From Pleurotus djamor (taxonomy: Eukaryota; Basidiomycota; Agaricomycetes; Agaricales; Pleurotaceae), in contig JAPEVF010000005.1 of the NCBI GenBank assembly GCA_029747585.1, positions 124,001 through 188,000 on the forward strand: 64,000 bases of DNA, in the 5' to 3' direction. The notes beneath the pieces were generated by a model. That model did not search any database. It was not told the DNA's origin and worked only from the letters and a program-made list of their open reading frames with translations. The translations under genes were made by a program, and so were the position numbers. Position 1 is the first letter of the stretch. The number at the start of each line of letters is the position of its first letter. Positions 1 through 12,348 of the stretch are shown one piece after another.

Positions 1-3000
1 GCGACAGTCAACGTCCGAACAAGAAGGGCAAAGTCAAAGCCCCGACAAAGAAGGAGCTGGCTGATACCGAACGCGCTCGAGCTCGACTTCTGGCCGAACA
101 GCCTGCGAGTATCGCTCGAACGAATGACCCCAAGAAGCTGACGTTTAAGCTCCTTTCGAGGCTTCAGAATCGACCAGTCGAAGTCATAGCTGAACCCTCT
201 GCTCCCTCTTCGGATCCCATAACCCAGTTTGACTCGTCGCCGGTTGTCACTACGACTTTGGCTACTGCCAATAACAAATCACTCCAGAATCTTCGTCCCC
301 TTGGGATAATCCCACCTCTACTGGATGACGAAGACGACCTTCCGGACGTTCGTGAGCTGTCCCGGGCTGGCACCTCGGGGAAGTCTCATTCAATCCTCAA
401 CGAACAGAAGAAGCTTTGGTTAGCTAAAGGAAAGGCTGTTGGTCGAACGAGCCAAGTCGCCAATGATGCAGAGAGCGACGACGATCTCGTCGTCGTTGAG
501 AGTGTTAAACCTTCTTCTGATATGCACGTTGTTGCCCAGGAAGCTGCTGCAGAGCGTCGTACGCAAAAGCAACGTCATTTAGGTCCTTCGAAAGGGAAGA
601 GGATGGTTGAACGTCTGGCTCATCCTCGCAAGGAAACCGATGTACGGAAGCTGACTCAGGCTGACCTGCTCAAACAACTGAAAGGGGACATTTACCGCCA
701 AAACATTGATATCTGCGAACAGAAGGAGGCTGCATGGGAGGGCGTCGGTGGTACCGTAGGTGGATCGATCCAACCCGCGGCTGAACCACAGGCTCTAGCA
801 GCGGACGCCGCCAACAAGCTCGCAAGGTCACTCCAGGCTTCTGTAGAGGGTAAACCAACGTATGAAGAGTCGAATGATGAAGCGAGTGATGAAGAATATG
901 TACCTCCTCCCGACGACGAAGCCGAAGCAGAGTTGGTTTTGTCCGGGGACGAAGATGTGACCATGGTCGACGACGAAGTCCCCTTCTTTTCATCACAAGA
1001 GACTGAAAATGACGACGCTACCGCCCCCGTGCTTCGTCGTTCCCGTGCACATGTTGTTCTCAATTCAGATTCCGAAAACGACGATGAGTCAGAAAATCGA
1101 CGTCCCAAGCGCACTCTGCCATCACAAAGCCCGGTTCCATCCATTGTCGAGCAGCTATCTTCCTTGGACGAGCGTACGGAAGATGAAGATGACAAAGAGA
1201 ACAGCACAGGACGCATGTATGACAAGGGTGATGACAAGGAGAACAAGGCCGTCGTACGACATGGCATCGACTCTCGTCTACCATTCGGCCCTCGCAAGGT
1301 CTCAGGACTTGGAAGGAACGATACACGCCTCTCTTTGTCGCCTGGGACACCTGGAATCGAGGACAGTGCGAGTCAGTCCCGCGAGCCGTTCAAAGACTTA
1401 CTCTCCGATGAGGATCCGTTCAAGTCTCCTTCACAGATCTCCTTCACCGCGCGCTTACTCCAGACTTCCCCCAAGTCGAGTTCGCTCCCTTCTCAACAAT
1501 TCACGCCGCAGAAGTTGGGTGGTCTTGCTTTCTCCCAAGATGAGGATCAAGAAAATTGTGAGAATGTATTTGAGCCCAAGGCGTTGCAGCCCAGTTTCTC
1601 GCAGATGTTTCAGTCCCAGACTCAAGTCGCTTCCTCTTCTGTGAGTTGCTGTAGCTCTTTCAAAGCTCAATAACTAATGTGCTACAAGGCGTTTGGAGGA
1701 TTGCATAAGCTACGCGACTCGACCCTCGAGAAAGACCTCCCGCTTACCCTTGACCTCCCGCTACAACCCGCTCTCGATGTTGACGAAAATATCCGCAAGC
1801 AAGCCGATGATGTTTTCGAGAGAGAGCAAGAGTATATATTGGAGGCTCTCCAGCCGAAAGCACCTCCAACTCAGCCCAAAGTCTACATTGATGATCATGG
1901 GTCTGTCAAAGTAGTTTATAGTGGCTTCCGTAAACTGACATTTTCGCCAGCTTTTTGACGCAAACGCGTCCTGACGTCGATAGCCCTGAAGTCTATAAGA
2001 TGTTCTCGCCATCTCAACCTAACCCCTCATCCCGACCTCTGAATGGCCCGAACTTTCTCTCCCAAACACCAGTGCCTACTCAAGGACCTCGTCATCCACT
2101 TCGAACCATCTCTTACTCTGCGTTGGACGAACTCGACGAGACGCCCAGCGTTGGTCTTAACCGACTGCGACGCCATCGATCACCTTCGCTGAAGGAGGAT
2201 GGATATGGATCTAGTCCTACCCAAAGTCCCGTCAAAGCCAAACAACAGAACGCGTTCGATATTTTGTCCCGTAACGCGATGAGACAGGGCAAGGATCCTC
2301 GGAAAGGGACTAACCATCGTGATGGCGTTGCCAAGGAGTTCCTTCAGGACGAAGCAGAAGAATCCGATGATGAAATGGGGAACTGGGGACCTCGTCGATC
2401 CAAGGACGAAGAGGAGGAGGAGGGCGACGCGGATACGACTCTGGTCGAGCTCATGGATGACAATGTAGTCGATGAGAATGCTAACAAAGTCATCGAGAAA
2501 TTCCAGTCAGTATCAATTTATTGTGCATCCTTTGTGCTTTACTAACTGAATCCCGCCATACAGGGAACATCAACAAGAAGATGACGAGAAGTTGCAGAAA
2601 TACCATCAAAATGCTGTTGACGGTAAATTTCGCCACAAGAAGCGAAACCACCTCGGCTTTGATAGCAGTGATGACGAAGGCTCTGATGAAGAGGACGCTG
2701 CTCGCCGGAGAAAGATGTATAAGCGGGCGCGGATTGAGCGCGACCATATCAAACGTCTTGGTGGGACACCCATTTCTGCCATCCCTATGTTCATGCCGTT
2801 AAATTTCCTTCAATAGGTCAATCAGATGAGACTAAAGCCTTTGCTATGGTCTACCAAGACGATTTGGTTGACGATCAAATCCTGGTTCGAGATTCTGACG
2901 ACATCATGGCTGAGGCTCAACCCAACAACGACAATGAGGAGGGTTCTGATTCTGACGGTGTTAATGATGCTCCAAATGTGATCTCCGCTCAAGATGTTCG

Positions 3001-3620
3001 AAGAGAGCTCAGAGAGAAAGCGGAGAGTGGCGTTAGTTCTTTGTGTTTCCGATTAACCGTAGTTTCCTTTGCTCACAGCATTTCCTGCAGGACTTCCAAG
3101 TTTATGATGTCAATGACGTTTCATGGCTGGATGATGAAGATGAACCTAGCACACTCGACGACATCCAAATCAAGCAAGCTTCGAACAGGCCACGTCTAGT
3201 CCAAACTTCATCCTCGTCCTCGAAACGGAGGCTGTTGGATATTGACATTGATCTTGACTCGAGGGTATGTGGTGTACCAGATCCCTTTCGGATTATTCTA
3301 AGTGTCTCCCTTAGCCCTCATCGCAGCGTTCCGAAGCTCAGAGCAATGACATTCGCGGCGAGCAATGGGCACGAAGCGAGCGTCGCTCTGGGAGGTTGGA
3401 AACCACAGGCCGTTCAGTCTCTCGCGTTGCAGTTACTGGTCACAAAGGTGGATCGGGTGGCGTCAGGATGAAAGGCGTCAAGCAGTCCTCGTCGGTATCA
3501 TCTATGGCAAAGAGCCGTAGCTCGAAAAGCTCTGGTCCAGTGGCGCCAGGGAAGCGGGAAGTGAAGGCCAGTCGAAGTATGGTGTTAGGTGCTGTGGATC
3601 GAAGGGGGAGGTTTGAGTGA
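1..3620 (+). CDS. MRC1: Mediator of replication checkpoint Mrc1/claspin, 5' truncated
   Basis: The gene enters from the left edge; the reading frame is open from base 3. Exons: <3..1640, 1689..1900, 1951..2505, 2564..2760, 2817..3031, 3091..3264, 3327..3620, leaving 1094 visible residues. Mrc1/claspin travels with the replisome, couples helicase to polymerase and carries the S-phase checkpoint signal to the effector kinase. Most of the visible protein is acidic and Ser-rich. The recognisable part is the MRC1-like domain over exons 4-5, with the stretch KYHQNAVDGKFRHKKRNH, an acidic DSSDDEGSDEEDA block, then RARIERDHIKRLGG and AFAMVYQDDLVDDQ. The C-terminus is basic (SKSSGPVAPGKREVKASRS). The N-terminus, including any upstream SQ/TQ cluster, lies outside the window. 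Splice joins keep frame throughout. The family call is from recalled similarity. Confidence 0.82.
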
Positions 3621-3808
3621 TTTACGAACATCTTGGTTTCATTTCCCATGATATCTCTTGTGCGGCCCATCGTGTTGTTTTCCTCCATGTCGTTATGTCT
3701 TCCTCACGGCACATTCGTTCTCTTCGTATTTGTAACTTTAGCATGTATAGGAATGAGAAGTCTTAATCTGCATGTTAATTTGTAGAGCAAAATGCAGAGA
3801 GCCAAAAT

Positions 3809-3892
3809 TGGACACATTGGGAATTGAACCCAACCCCTCCCGCAATCGCAAACATGCTAAGCGGGCGTGATAACCAACTACACCATGAGCCC
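3809..3892 (-). tRNA. tRNA-Ala (AGC) with a short intron
   Basis: On the minus strand this folds as a cloverleaf: acceptor GGGCTCA/TGTGTCC with discriminator A, D-arm GTGTAGTTGGTTATCAC, a perfect 5-bp anticodon stem CCCGC/GCGGG, and T-arm TTGGG-TTCAATT-CCCAA. The anticodon AGC is at 3856-3858. The anticodon loop has 17 nt instead of 7, fitting an intron of about 10 nt after the base following the anticodon. The third acceptor pair is G:U, the classic alanine identity element. One acceptor pair (T:T) is mismatched. CCA is not encoded. Confidence 0.82.
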
Positions 3893-4122
3893 TTAGGAGA
3901 TTTTATCCAGCTGAACTGTTGTGTTGTTTTGAGAAGTAAATTCCTGAGACTGTGTGGTTTTGTTTTTCCCAGGATGACTGAGTGAACAATTTGCGAAGGA
4001 ATGAATCGACAGGGACACTCCTTTCTCTCAAAAAATGACATAGAAATGTCAACAGCCACCGTCCGGCATCCGCCACCCATTTGCCTCTATCTACAACTCG
4101 TCTTAATAGGCAACTTCAATCA

Positions 4123-5249
4123 TCATGGCGTGATTGTTGTTTTCGTACTCTCCGGAGCACCAAGGAGATCCCCATCCACTTTCCTGCCCAGATCCTCTAC
4201 GGCTGAATGAATAATCGAAGTGACGCGACTCCGTATCCTCGCGACATCATCTTCCAATGCGTGATCGGGGCAATGCTTCGTGTGCGTTGCGGGGATTTTG
4301 TCGCCAATCCACCCGTGCGTGCGCTCTCCCTTCTGAGGGGACACTGAAGTATCAAGTTCGACGCCGCTTCGTGCCTCCAAGGCGGCTGATATTACATCCG
4401 GGTTTATAGGTTCCCCAAAAGTCACACTCAACTTGACACCAGCGAAAAACCTAGGTAGGTATTTCCATGGGAAAGGTCTCCCTTCTGGCATGAGTTGGTC
4501 AAAGCCCGACAGCCACATGGGAATGATGACGGGTGGGTTCGTGGTTTCCATCAATATTCTGCCGCTAAGAAGGACGGAACAATGACGGGTAAGCTCGCGT
4601 TCGATATGTGTGAGAGAAGGAACGCGAACGCGAGAAGACTTACACGCCCCATTTAAACCTGGGAAGACGGGCTCTTCCGTGCATGATTTCGTAGGCGTTG
4701 GGCTGGTTGATCTTGCCCTCCCCAAAGAGATGTACCTGCGACGATGCAAGTTGAGCGGACATAAGCCAAAGACAATCAGTGCTCACCCATTGTGCATTGT
4801 TGAGTTTATCTATAGCCATGTCCACGGCATGCTGGTAGATACCTTGACCTCTGAAGGTTTCATATACGTTTCCTAGACGGAAGAACTTTGAGAAGAGCCT
4901 GAGCTTTACGCACGAAAAGATGAGGGGGGCATGCATAGGACGTGAGACGAGAGGCTAGTGCATACGGGTTTGTGAACATGATGTCGGAAGCTCCCAATGC
5001 CCACCGCATCCTCGAGTGGGGGGCGAAGTAGTAGGTTGGTGGCAGAATGCCCCAGGCCATGGGGTCATCGACCGTGGATATGTGGTTTGCTACTGTGACG
5101 ACTCCGGTGGTAGTGCGCTTGGCATCGTTCAAGGCGTTTTTGAGGACGTCGAGGCCGTTCACGGAGAGGACGCAGGAGCCAGGAAAATTGAGAATCGCCT
5201 TGCATGCGAGGCCTATTGTCGAAATTGTAATGATTCGTGACAAAGACAT
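4123..5249 (-). CDS. TAZ1: Tafazzin, cardiolipin-remodelling acyltransferase
   Basis: Exons on the minus strand: 5249..4966, 4898..4787, 4735..4644, 4564..4123, giving 309 residues. Tafazzin moves acyl chains between phospholipids and lysocardiolipin to remodel cardiolipin in mitochondrial membranes. The acyltransferase motif NHISTVDDP (HX4D) lies near residue 55, followed by GASDIMFTNPLFSKFFRLGN, the VHLFGEGK glycine block and RFKWGVGRILMETTNPPVII, all in the order of the tafazzin family. The N-terminus has a hydrophobic stretch expected of an interfacial membrane anchor. The C-terminal third is longer and more charged than in animal tafazzin. All three introns are 51-79 nt with GT-AG ends. 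The convergent neighbour MRC1 ends about 500 bp away. Confidence 0.88.
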
Positions 5250-5492
5250 GGCGAAGAAGGGGGAAGATGAGATTTAGACTCTGTTGGCCCTGGATCCCCA
5301 AATATTCCATTTCCCGCTTCCATCATAAATGTATATAATTACCTCCTTTTTTCCTGGATCCCTCTTCGGACCCCTTCTTCCCTTCCCACCACCATCATCC
5401 CCTCCTCATCGTCCGCAACGACGTGCACGCAAAGTGTTTTGGGGAAATAGTGTGTCAGTCCAGCGAGGGGCAGTGTGAAACGCAGCGTTACA

Positions 5493-5499
5493 TATATAA
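5493..5499 (+). promoter_or_regulatory. TATA-like element before the small membrane-protein gene
   Basis: TATATAA lies 35 bp upstream of the ATG at 5534. This is short for a fungal TATA-to-ATG distance but supports transcription of the small gene that follows. Confidence 0.35.
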
Positions 5500-5533
5500 G
5501 CAACTATCGGAAACCAACGAACATTCCCCAACA

Positions 5534-6108
5534 ATGGTCCCCACATTCCTACTCGTCCTCCTCGCCGCCATCCTCGTCGTCTACACCCTTTTCCCGTCGG
5601 TGTGGCTGACTATTATGGCCCGCGACGATGTATATGTCAAGTACAGATATATGGACGTCGTTGGTGTTGCTTCCAGTGTGTTTCAAATTCCAACATCAAA
5701 ATGAACCAACTGACTTTTTTTCGCGCAGAAAATCCATTCAGAGAGAGCGGACCCCCAGTGTGCATGGCAAAGCTCATTATGATGCGGCACAAGATACACC
5801 AGTCCAACTCTCGCAAGCGTCGTGCTCCCCCGTTGCCTCAATCTCTCTCGTCTTCGTCCCCCAAGCCTCGTGTATCTCCTTCCCCACGCTTATACCCACC
5901 TTCGAACTTCCCTCCAACCCCCGTCCCTTCGGTTACCCCTACCTCTAATACACCTTCCCATAAAACCTTTACTCTACCCATCCACAACCACCATCATCAA
6001 CGTGCACAGGCGAAGCGCTTTACTATCCAAAAGACCTCGCCTCCTCGGTCTTCATGGATGGGCGTGCCCACACGCTTCACCAGGGCCTTTGGCAAACAAC
6101 ACCATTGA
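5534..6108 (+). CDS. Small Pro/Ser-rich protein with N-terminal membrane anchor
   Basis: I do not recognise the family. The model joins 5534..5663 and 5729..6108 through a 65-nt GT-AG intron, giving 169 residues. Residues about 2-30 are strongly hydrophobic (VPTFLLVLLAAILVVYTLF), a signal peptide or signal anchor. The rest is basic and rich in Pro, Ser and His without a recognisable domain. It diverges from tafazzin with 284 bp between the two ATGs. An alternative frame after the intron is also open, so the second exon could be read differently. The base composition is C/T-rich, which can imitate coding sequence, so the call is tentative. Confidence 0.4.
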
Positions 6109-7701
6109 TAACGCGACGATTCCTGGATTTCATTATACCCACCACACGCACACCCGGCTTCTCTTACATACAACCCAAAGTATTAACGAAATCAAGCCCT
6201 TATCTATTGCAACCCACGGGCTATATTACATTATATTCATGCTCCCTTAACGCCTACCCACCCTCTGCAATTTCACTATCCACGCCCCATCTCCCCCCTT
6301 GCTCCCATCTACGACCGCCCCCCTTCACACAAACGACGGTGCGCAGCGAAGGAGTCACCTCGGACGCAACCCTTATCTTCCCTGCGCGCCCTCAGCGGAA
6401 GATAACCTCTGCAATCCCCGCGCATCTCGCATAGGAGTTCCTTGCCACACGCGTGAACGCATCGCTTCCGCCGCGCGACGTCATCCCCAGTTTCTATTCC
6501 TGTATCCAGCATAGCTTGCTTGCTATATCTGGAATCGGGTGAATGACGGTCATCTGCGCCACCCGCGGCATTCGAACGCGTTACGCCCGGGGCTTTCCTA
6601 TCCTTAGTCCCTAAACGGATGTCCTTTCCGATCTTCCGGTTCACGACTTGAAGTAGGCCTACCGCGTTGAAATCGTTCGCCAATATATCAGCGCTAATGG
6701 GCCTTGCTTTGTCTTCATGATCGCGTTGTTTTTTGGTATCATTACGAACAAATGGAACCCTTTGTTACCCCCTCTGTTCTGCATTCCATTATACCAGACT
6801 CTGAATTCCCCCTTTGATCTGCTGTTTGCTGTTGGCGTTCGACTCGATGATGTTATCTTTTGGTCACTTCTTTTCGCATTTTCACCGTGGTTTTCGAGNT
6901 TTTTTTTTTCGTTTACTCTCTGACCGTTGGTGGTTGCTTCGTTTATTGTGACTTTGTGCTGTTATCGTTGCTTAGATTATGGCGAATCCGGATATGCAAT
7001 CGTATCGATGCTTTGTTGTTGTATACCTCTTGTGTGTGCTTGCTTCCGTGGATTCTCGACTCGGTAAGCCTGAAGTTCCCCACCGCTAGCTTTAGTACAT
7101 CTGAACTCTCAATCTCCTCTTCCTCTTCCGCTTTACATCCGGTCGATGGTAAGTATGGTGATAGTCCCCTCCAGATTCATTCTGGGCTCTGTCGTGCGTG
7201 GGATGCCTATGCTTCATGTACGAACGACCCAGATCGCGGTAACAGAAGAGGGTCGATTCCTTTCACCTTGACTTTCTCTACGTGATTATGCGATATGTAC
7301 TCCGTCGAGGACGAAAACAAGCACGCCATAGTCTGGATTCGGTGGATGCGTTGAAGCTGCCTATTTAGACGAAGTACTTGTAGATGAATATGAGTGGCGG
7401 CGGACGGTGGCTGTTGACATTTTTTTGAGAGAAAGGGGTTTCCCTGTCAGATCACAATGCCTTCGTCGTCGTATCGTTCTATCGTTCGGGCCATCGTCTG
7501 TCTACCATCACCACCAAATGTGCAAGTCAAAGTATGGTCGAGGGGCGGGACAGGAAACCCAATAAACTCGGTGTTTTTATGATCGACCGTATAGCCCTGG
7601 ATATAGCACCCTTGCTATTTCACCAAGTCAATTTGCGAGTTTCAAAATCACAAGTGCCTTGCTTTGCCTTGCATCGTTGTAGAGGCCATACTTACCGGAG
7701 C
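6109..7701. other. Long gene-poor stretch
   Basis: About 1.6 kb with no reading frame I can support. It is C/T-rich at first, then T-rich, with an N at 6899 beside a long T run. Several open frames of 60-140 codons exist on both strands but lack conserved motifs and consistent splice joins. It may hold untranslated regions of the flanking genes or a non-coding transcript. Confidence 0.4.
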
Positions 7702-9652
7702 ATGGCTCGTCGGTCTCTGCCAAATCTCCTCCTGCTGGTCATTGCGTTGGCGTTCATCTTTTTTACTCTGCTTCACCTTGCATCCACATTCCATTCAAGG
7801 CCGAGTGATGAAGTGCTCATCCCTGAAGCACAGGTGGTGGTTGCGAAGCCCAAGGAAACCCCAATTCTCAAGGTACGCTTGTGTTTCCNTTTTTTTCAAG
7901 CCGTTTCATGGATTACTAGTGGGGATGCAAGTAGGCAATCAACCCGCCTCTGCCAAAACCACAACGGACCAAACACAAGGGAACAGCTGCAGGTTCTCGT
8001 CCTAAAGAACCTCTGCGTGGACATGGAAGTTATCCAACGTCTCCTGCCAAGCTTACTATCATCGCAATATGGAACCCAACCTCCGCGGAACCTATCTACC
8101 TTCCTAACTTCTTTGCTTCCGTTGCAGCGAACCCATCTATCGACTTTCTGTTCATCAAATACGACCGACATCGACTCGGCACTCCCTGTAGCAAGTATGC
8201 GCCCGACGTGAAGAATGTCCGGGAGGTTTGTTTATCTTTCGAGGAGTACTGGGCGTTGCACTTGGAGTTTCTTTGTGAACGATGGGGTGGGTGTACGAAG
8301 ATGCAGAAGTTCCTAGTGACACGGAAGCTGCACGAACGGTCTTCTGGAGATAGGGTGAGTAGTAGTTCCTTTATCTTGCAGCCTAGGCTTCATAAACGTG
8401 CCCAGGTCAATTCGTACTTCCGACCGTTCAGAGCTGCCGTCTTCAAGAAATGGATCCATCCAGAAACGCCAATATGGGGTTGGTGCGACATGGACAACAT
8501 CTTGGGAAGTTTCGAACGAAATTTCCCTTGGGAACTGGCACCGTCATACGACATCGTGTTCCCTGCACCGCCGATAGACTATGGAGAGGAAATGCTACTC
8601 TTCATGCCTGGTCATCTGGCGTTCTTCAAACACGCGTCGTATGTCGTGGATGAGTTCATGCAGTTTCCGAACGTGAAGGATATGAAAGGGTTTATGGATT
8701 TGCCATGGGTTAGCTCGGATACCGGTACGTGCTCCTGTGATTATGACGCGCTACATGGTCTTCTTTTAATGAAGAGGCTATTTTGACGTCTATATGTCTA
8801 TAGAGGAATGCGAATACTCGCATTTTGCGTTCACGGCTACCAATTTGACTTTCCTTCGATTCCCTGGGATCGTCCACAGTCGTTATCACATCTCGTCGAT
8901 TTCAAGTGGTGTTTACTCTATCGAGAACGAGGAACTTTGGAATTCTTCATCAACCATATCAACGATTTCTTCCACTACCAGACCCTCATCGACCGCGCAG
9001 GTAGATGCTCTCCGCGCGGGCTTGCTCAAATCTCTAAACGACTACGCGACAAATTGGACAACGGAGAGGCAGCCGGTTACGAGTGACGTTGGAAAGGAGT
9101 ATGTCCTTGATGTTCAAGTCGGAACATTCAAGTGGTTTCTCTGGTTTCCACAAAAGTATGCTGTGCATATTGTGGCGGATAAAGAGAAGATGGTGGAGTA
9201 TCCATATAAACGGTATGCACGTCCCTCTCGCTCTCTCGCCCTCTTCCCTTCATTATCTTATAGCTTATAATGGGGGTCATTTCATGTAGATATGTCAGTC
9301 GCAAGACGCCTATGGGGCCGATATTCGATCGAACGGAGCCGTATGAGGGGCGGGGACTTGTCGCCATCCCCTCAAGCGCGTACTCTTTGAATGGTGTCTC
9401 GACAAAAGACTCACAGCCAATACGCGTGTTTGATATGCTATATAACCACTTCCAAGTAGAGAAATACGCGAGTAAGTACTCTAGGTTCTCCACATCGTTA
9501 CGTCGAGATTCACCGCCCATGTTCCTATGTTAGAATGGTGGGCTCTCCCTGACCATGCATTGACCTCCGACGAATTGCTCTTCGTCGATCGAACGCAAGG
9601 CGTGATACTATGGAATTCAACGGGAGAGGTTTTGTTTGAAGCTAACATATAG
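7702..9652 (+). CDS. DUF6625-like glycosyltransferase-type protein, type II membrane
   Basis: Exons: 7702..7872, 7935..8354, 8406..8724, 8804..9212, 9290..9471, 9534..9652, 539 residues. The N-terminus MARRSLPNLLLLVIALAFIF is a short basic tail plus one membrane segment, as in Golgi type II enzymes. The lumenal part has LTIIAIWNPTSAEP, then NPSIDFLFIKYD, SFEEYWAL and GWCDMDNILGSF. The spacing and the acidic CDMD motif resemble the DUF6625 fold, a relative of nucleotide-sugar transferases; substrate and activity are unknown. The 51-nt third intron is a multiple of three and lacks an in-frame stop, so retained-intron product is possible. The N at 7889 is inside intron 1. Confidence 0.6.
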
Positions 9653-9665
9653 AAGCTAACATATA
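9638..9665 (+). repeat. 14-bp tandem duplication over the stop codon
   Basis: GAAGCTAACATATA occurs twice in direct tandem. The first copy ends inside the TAG stop of the DUF6625-like gene and the second lies just after it, so the stop is followed by a copy of the last codons. Confidence 0.8.
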
Positions 9666-9860
9666 GGGGACGATAGAGGATACTTGGATCTAATTTATAT
9701 CATGGGATTCTGGCTCCGGAAGCTGGAAGGTTTATATCTATCATTGCATCTAAAGTAGAAGACATCACTCGTATACCATCATACTCACATAGTTAACTTA
9801 AGGCGAGTTTGCTTAATTCCTTGACAAAGAAAAACATTCATCATTGGCATGAAATGGCTA

Positions 9861-12348
9861 TCAGAGGAAGTCGTATAGCTCTTCAAGGAGACGCAAGGTA
9901 GACATCAGCTCTTCAAGATCTTTGGCTTTCACTGTGACGCGACCATCATCCTTCATATCAATAGTTGATCCGTCATCATCTTCGTCATCGTTGTCGTTCT
10001 CAGGCGTATCTTCGATGTCCTCACTGTGTTCACTATCATTAGTTTCTGATGTGATAGGATCGCCTTCCGCCTGTGGTAATTGGCTGCCATGGGATTGGGC
10101 GTAGCCACTCGTGTCCGCTAGCTCTGCTAGATGCTCAAGGTGAACGGAGACAGCTTGTGCTACTCCATCGCACGAAAGCATAGCATGCACCTCAGCTTGG
10201 CCAGGGTAGAACCAAGCGGTAAGCGCCTAGCAAGACACGAAGACGCAAAGTAACAGTAAGACACCGCCATTTATGTGTATGAGAAGCGGCCAGTAACTCA
10301 CGATCATCACGTAGAACGCAACCATCATCGCCCCCTCTGCCCAATTTGTCTTTGCATCCGCCGTAACATAGTTTACCAAGAAGCAGGCCCCGAGAAGTAC
10401 GCCAACCTCAAACATATCAAACAACAACGACAGAGGTTTCCCTACAATCCAGCTAATCAGGATGAAGAGGGGTAACCAGAAGAGGATGAACTGGATGGAG
10501 AGATCGATCGCTCTAGATTCAGCGAGAGTTGTTGACGGGGAGTGGTTGTGTGGTTCGGCAAGATATAAGGACTGGCGGTGGGGGAGGTGGCGCTTTAGGA
10601 GGTAGCGCAGGTAATAGGCTGATGCGAGGATGCCATCGGCGGAGAAGGTGACAAGTGGGAGGAGGATTAGACCAAACCACCTAGACAGTGATAATCGTCA
10701 GCACAAGCGAAGGATGGAAAATTAGTGCTTACTCCTCTTGAATCCCAAATCGCTTGCGCATCGGTTCAATGCTTTCAACAAGCTAAATGGAAAGATACAA
10801 CAGTGAGCCCGTTGTTCGAAGGCAAAATAGCAACACAGCGACTTACAAATTGAGCAGTAACAGCCATGAGAGGCAATGTCACACAGATCAACAGAATGCA
10901 CGCCCAAAAGTTGACTACGGGCGATTCCTCTTCGAACAAACGAACCTTCTCGAGATAAGCAGAAGGTGCATCTTGACGCTTGTGTAACTGATTCTCCTCG
11001 CCGTTGCCAGGAGCAGCATGGATAAAGTATCTGGAAGCTACGTAGCTATGTCCGATCTATTAGTTAATGTACTGGATTAATGGAACAGGACGTACACGAT
11101 GAGCAGGACGATGGCCAATCCGCGACTGACTTTGAGGAACTGGCCACGGACGGCATCATTTACTATGGTTTGAGGATCAAGAACGGCCTCCGCGAATGAA
11201 CCTTTGTCCAATGCAGCAAAGTACAGTGCTGGAAGGAGCAAAGTGAGGGAACTTTTCGGTGTTAGGATGAGCAGGGGTTGAATGTGGCTAGAGTACACAG
11301 ACTAAACAAGACGTACCCAATCGTAAGGAGTGTGTGGTTGAGTTGAGTGAGATGAGGATGAAGTTCTTGAGCTTCAACTTCGACTCCACCCGTAATAAAA
11401 GAGACCCCAGGCAGGAGAAGTAACCGGAGGATAATGACACCGATTATGGTTGACTGAAGTAATTTCAACCTGAGTGGCTGTGAGTGTCAAGCTGCCATTC
11501 ACACATAAAATCTGACGTACTCGCAATGTACGAGGAGAATTAATGCCAAAGCGGCTTCAACAGCACTGTGATCGCCAAGGTGGGATCGGAGAGGAGATGA
11601 GTAGGCCCGTTGGCGACCTGATCTGGCAAAATTGAACAGACCAGATAAACTCACTTGCTCAAAGTCACAGCGATCAGGTCGCCGAGCTGCTGGCCAGAGT
11701 AAAGTGCGAGTTGTTCACCGGAGAAATCGAGGAGTTTGCTCAATGGCATAAGCGTGACGAAACATACTGACGATGGTTGAGGTGGATTCAATGGAGCCAA
11801 ATCAATTGTCACTTACAAGCGAAGACGGCCGTATGGGAGATCTTTGCTTTCTCTTGGCCGAAATGAAGGGCCCATGCAAAGGGGAGGAAGACCAGAAAGA
11901 TGTTTATCCCTAAGTGACAATATTGAGATACGAGTATGGAGAAGCGAGGACCCGAGGGAAATTTCTGACAGGAGTGGGTGACGATCGCGATGGCGCTGTG
12001 GAACCAAGTTATTTTCTTCCTTCCTGGAACGCGTTTCTCCCATGAACCAATGTTTTGGCTGATGACTCGGGTTAAACGCCTAGGTGAGAATTTAGACTCT
12101 GGTCGGGAAGTGGCTGCCAGTGTGCGTAAATCGCTCTCGGAGGTTATACTGAACCTGCTTCGCACAGAGACCTCTTCAGCCAGAACGCCAGGGCCCTCTC
12201 TTTCGATGTAGAATCCGTGGGTCGGACCCGGCGCAGCAGGAGGAATGCCGACACCATCACCGCTCTGATTGTCGTTCTGGCCGCCGACAGAATGATTCAG
12301 GGCCTGTTGTGAGTAATGATGTATTCCTTGTTCCCCGTAATGATTCAT
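9861..12348 (-). CDS. CAX-type Ca2+/H+ exchanger, paralogue A
   Basis: Ten exons on the minus strand: 12348..11970, 11909..11817, 11766..11655, 11565..11521, 11469..11317, 11251..11096, 11045..10847, 10782..10733, 10680..10302, 10226..9861; 643 residues. The family moves Ca2+ or related cations across vacuolar-type membranes against protons. There is a long hydrophilic N-tail of about 130 residues, then about ten hydrophobic segments. The first repeat has IAVTLSNAVEAALAL, matching the CAX c-1 signature. The second has PLVTFSADGILA, where the usual GNAAEH-type motif has an Asp instead of Glu. A late segment reads FLVNYVTADAKTNWAEG. The tail is very acidic (about 90 residues), absent in the paralogue at 15170. 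Substrate is inferred. Confidence 0.78.

Noticed and set aside
692..1297. 201-codon open frame on the minus strand
   Set aside because: Antisense shadow of the acidic Ser-rich part of MRC1; the composition mirrors the real frame.
5628..6434. Alternative open frames in the C/T-rich region after tafazzin
   Set aside because: They need weaker splice sites than the 5534..5663/5729..6108 model and show no family motif.
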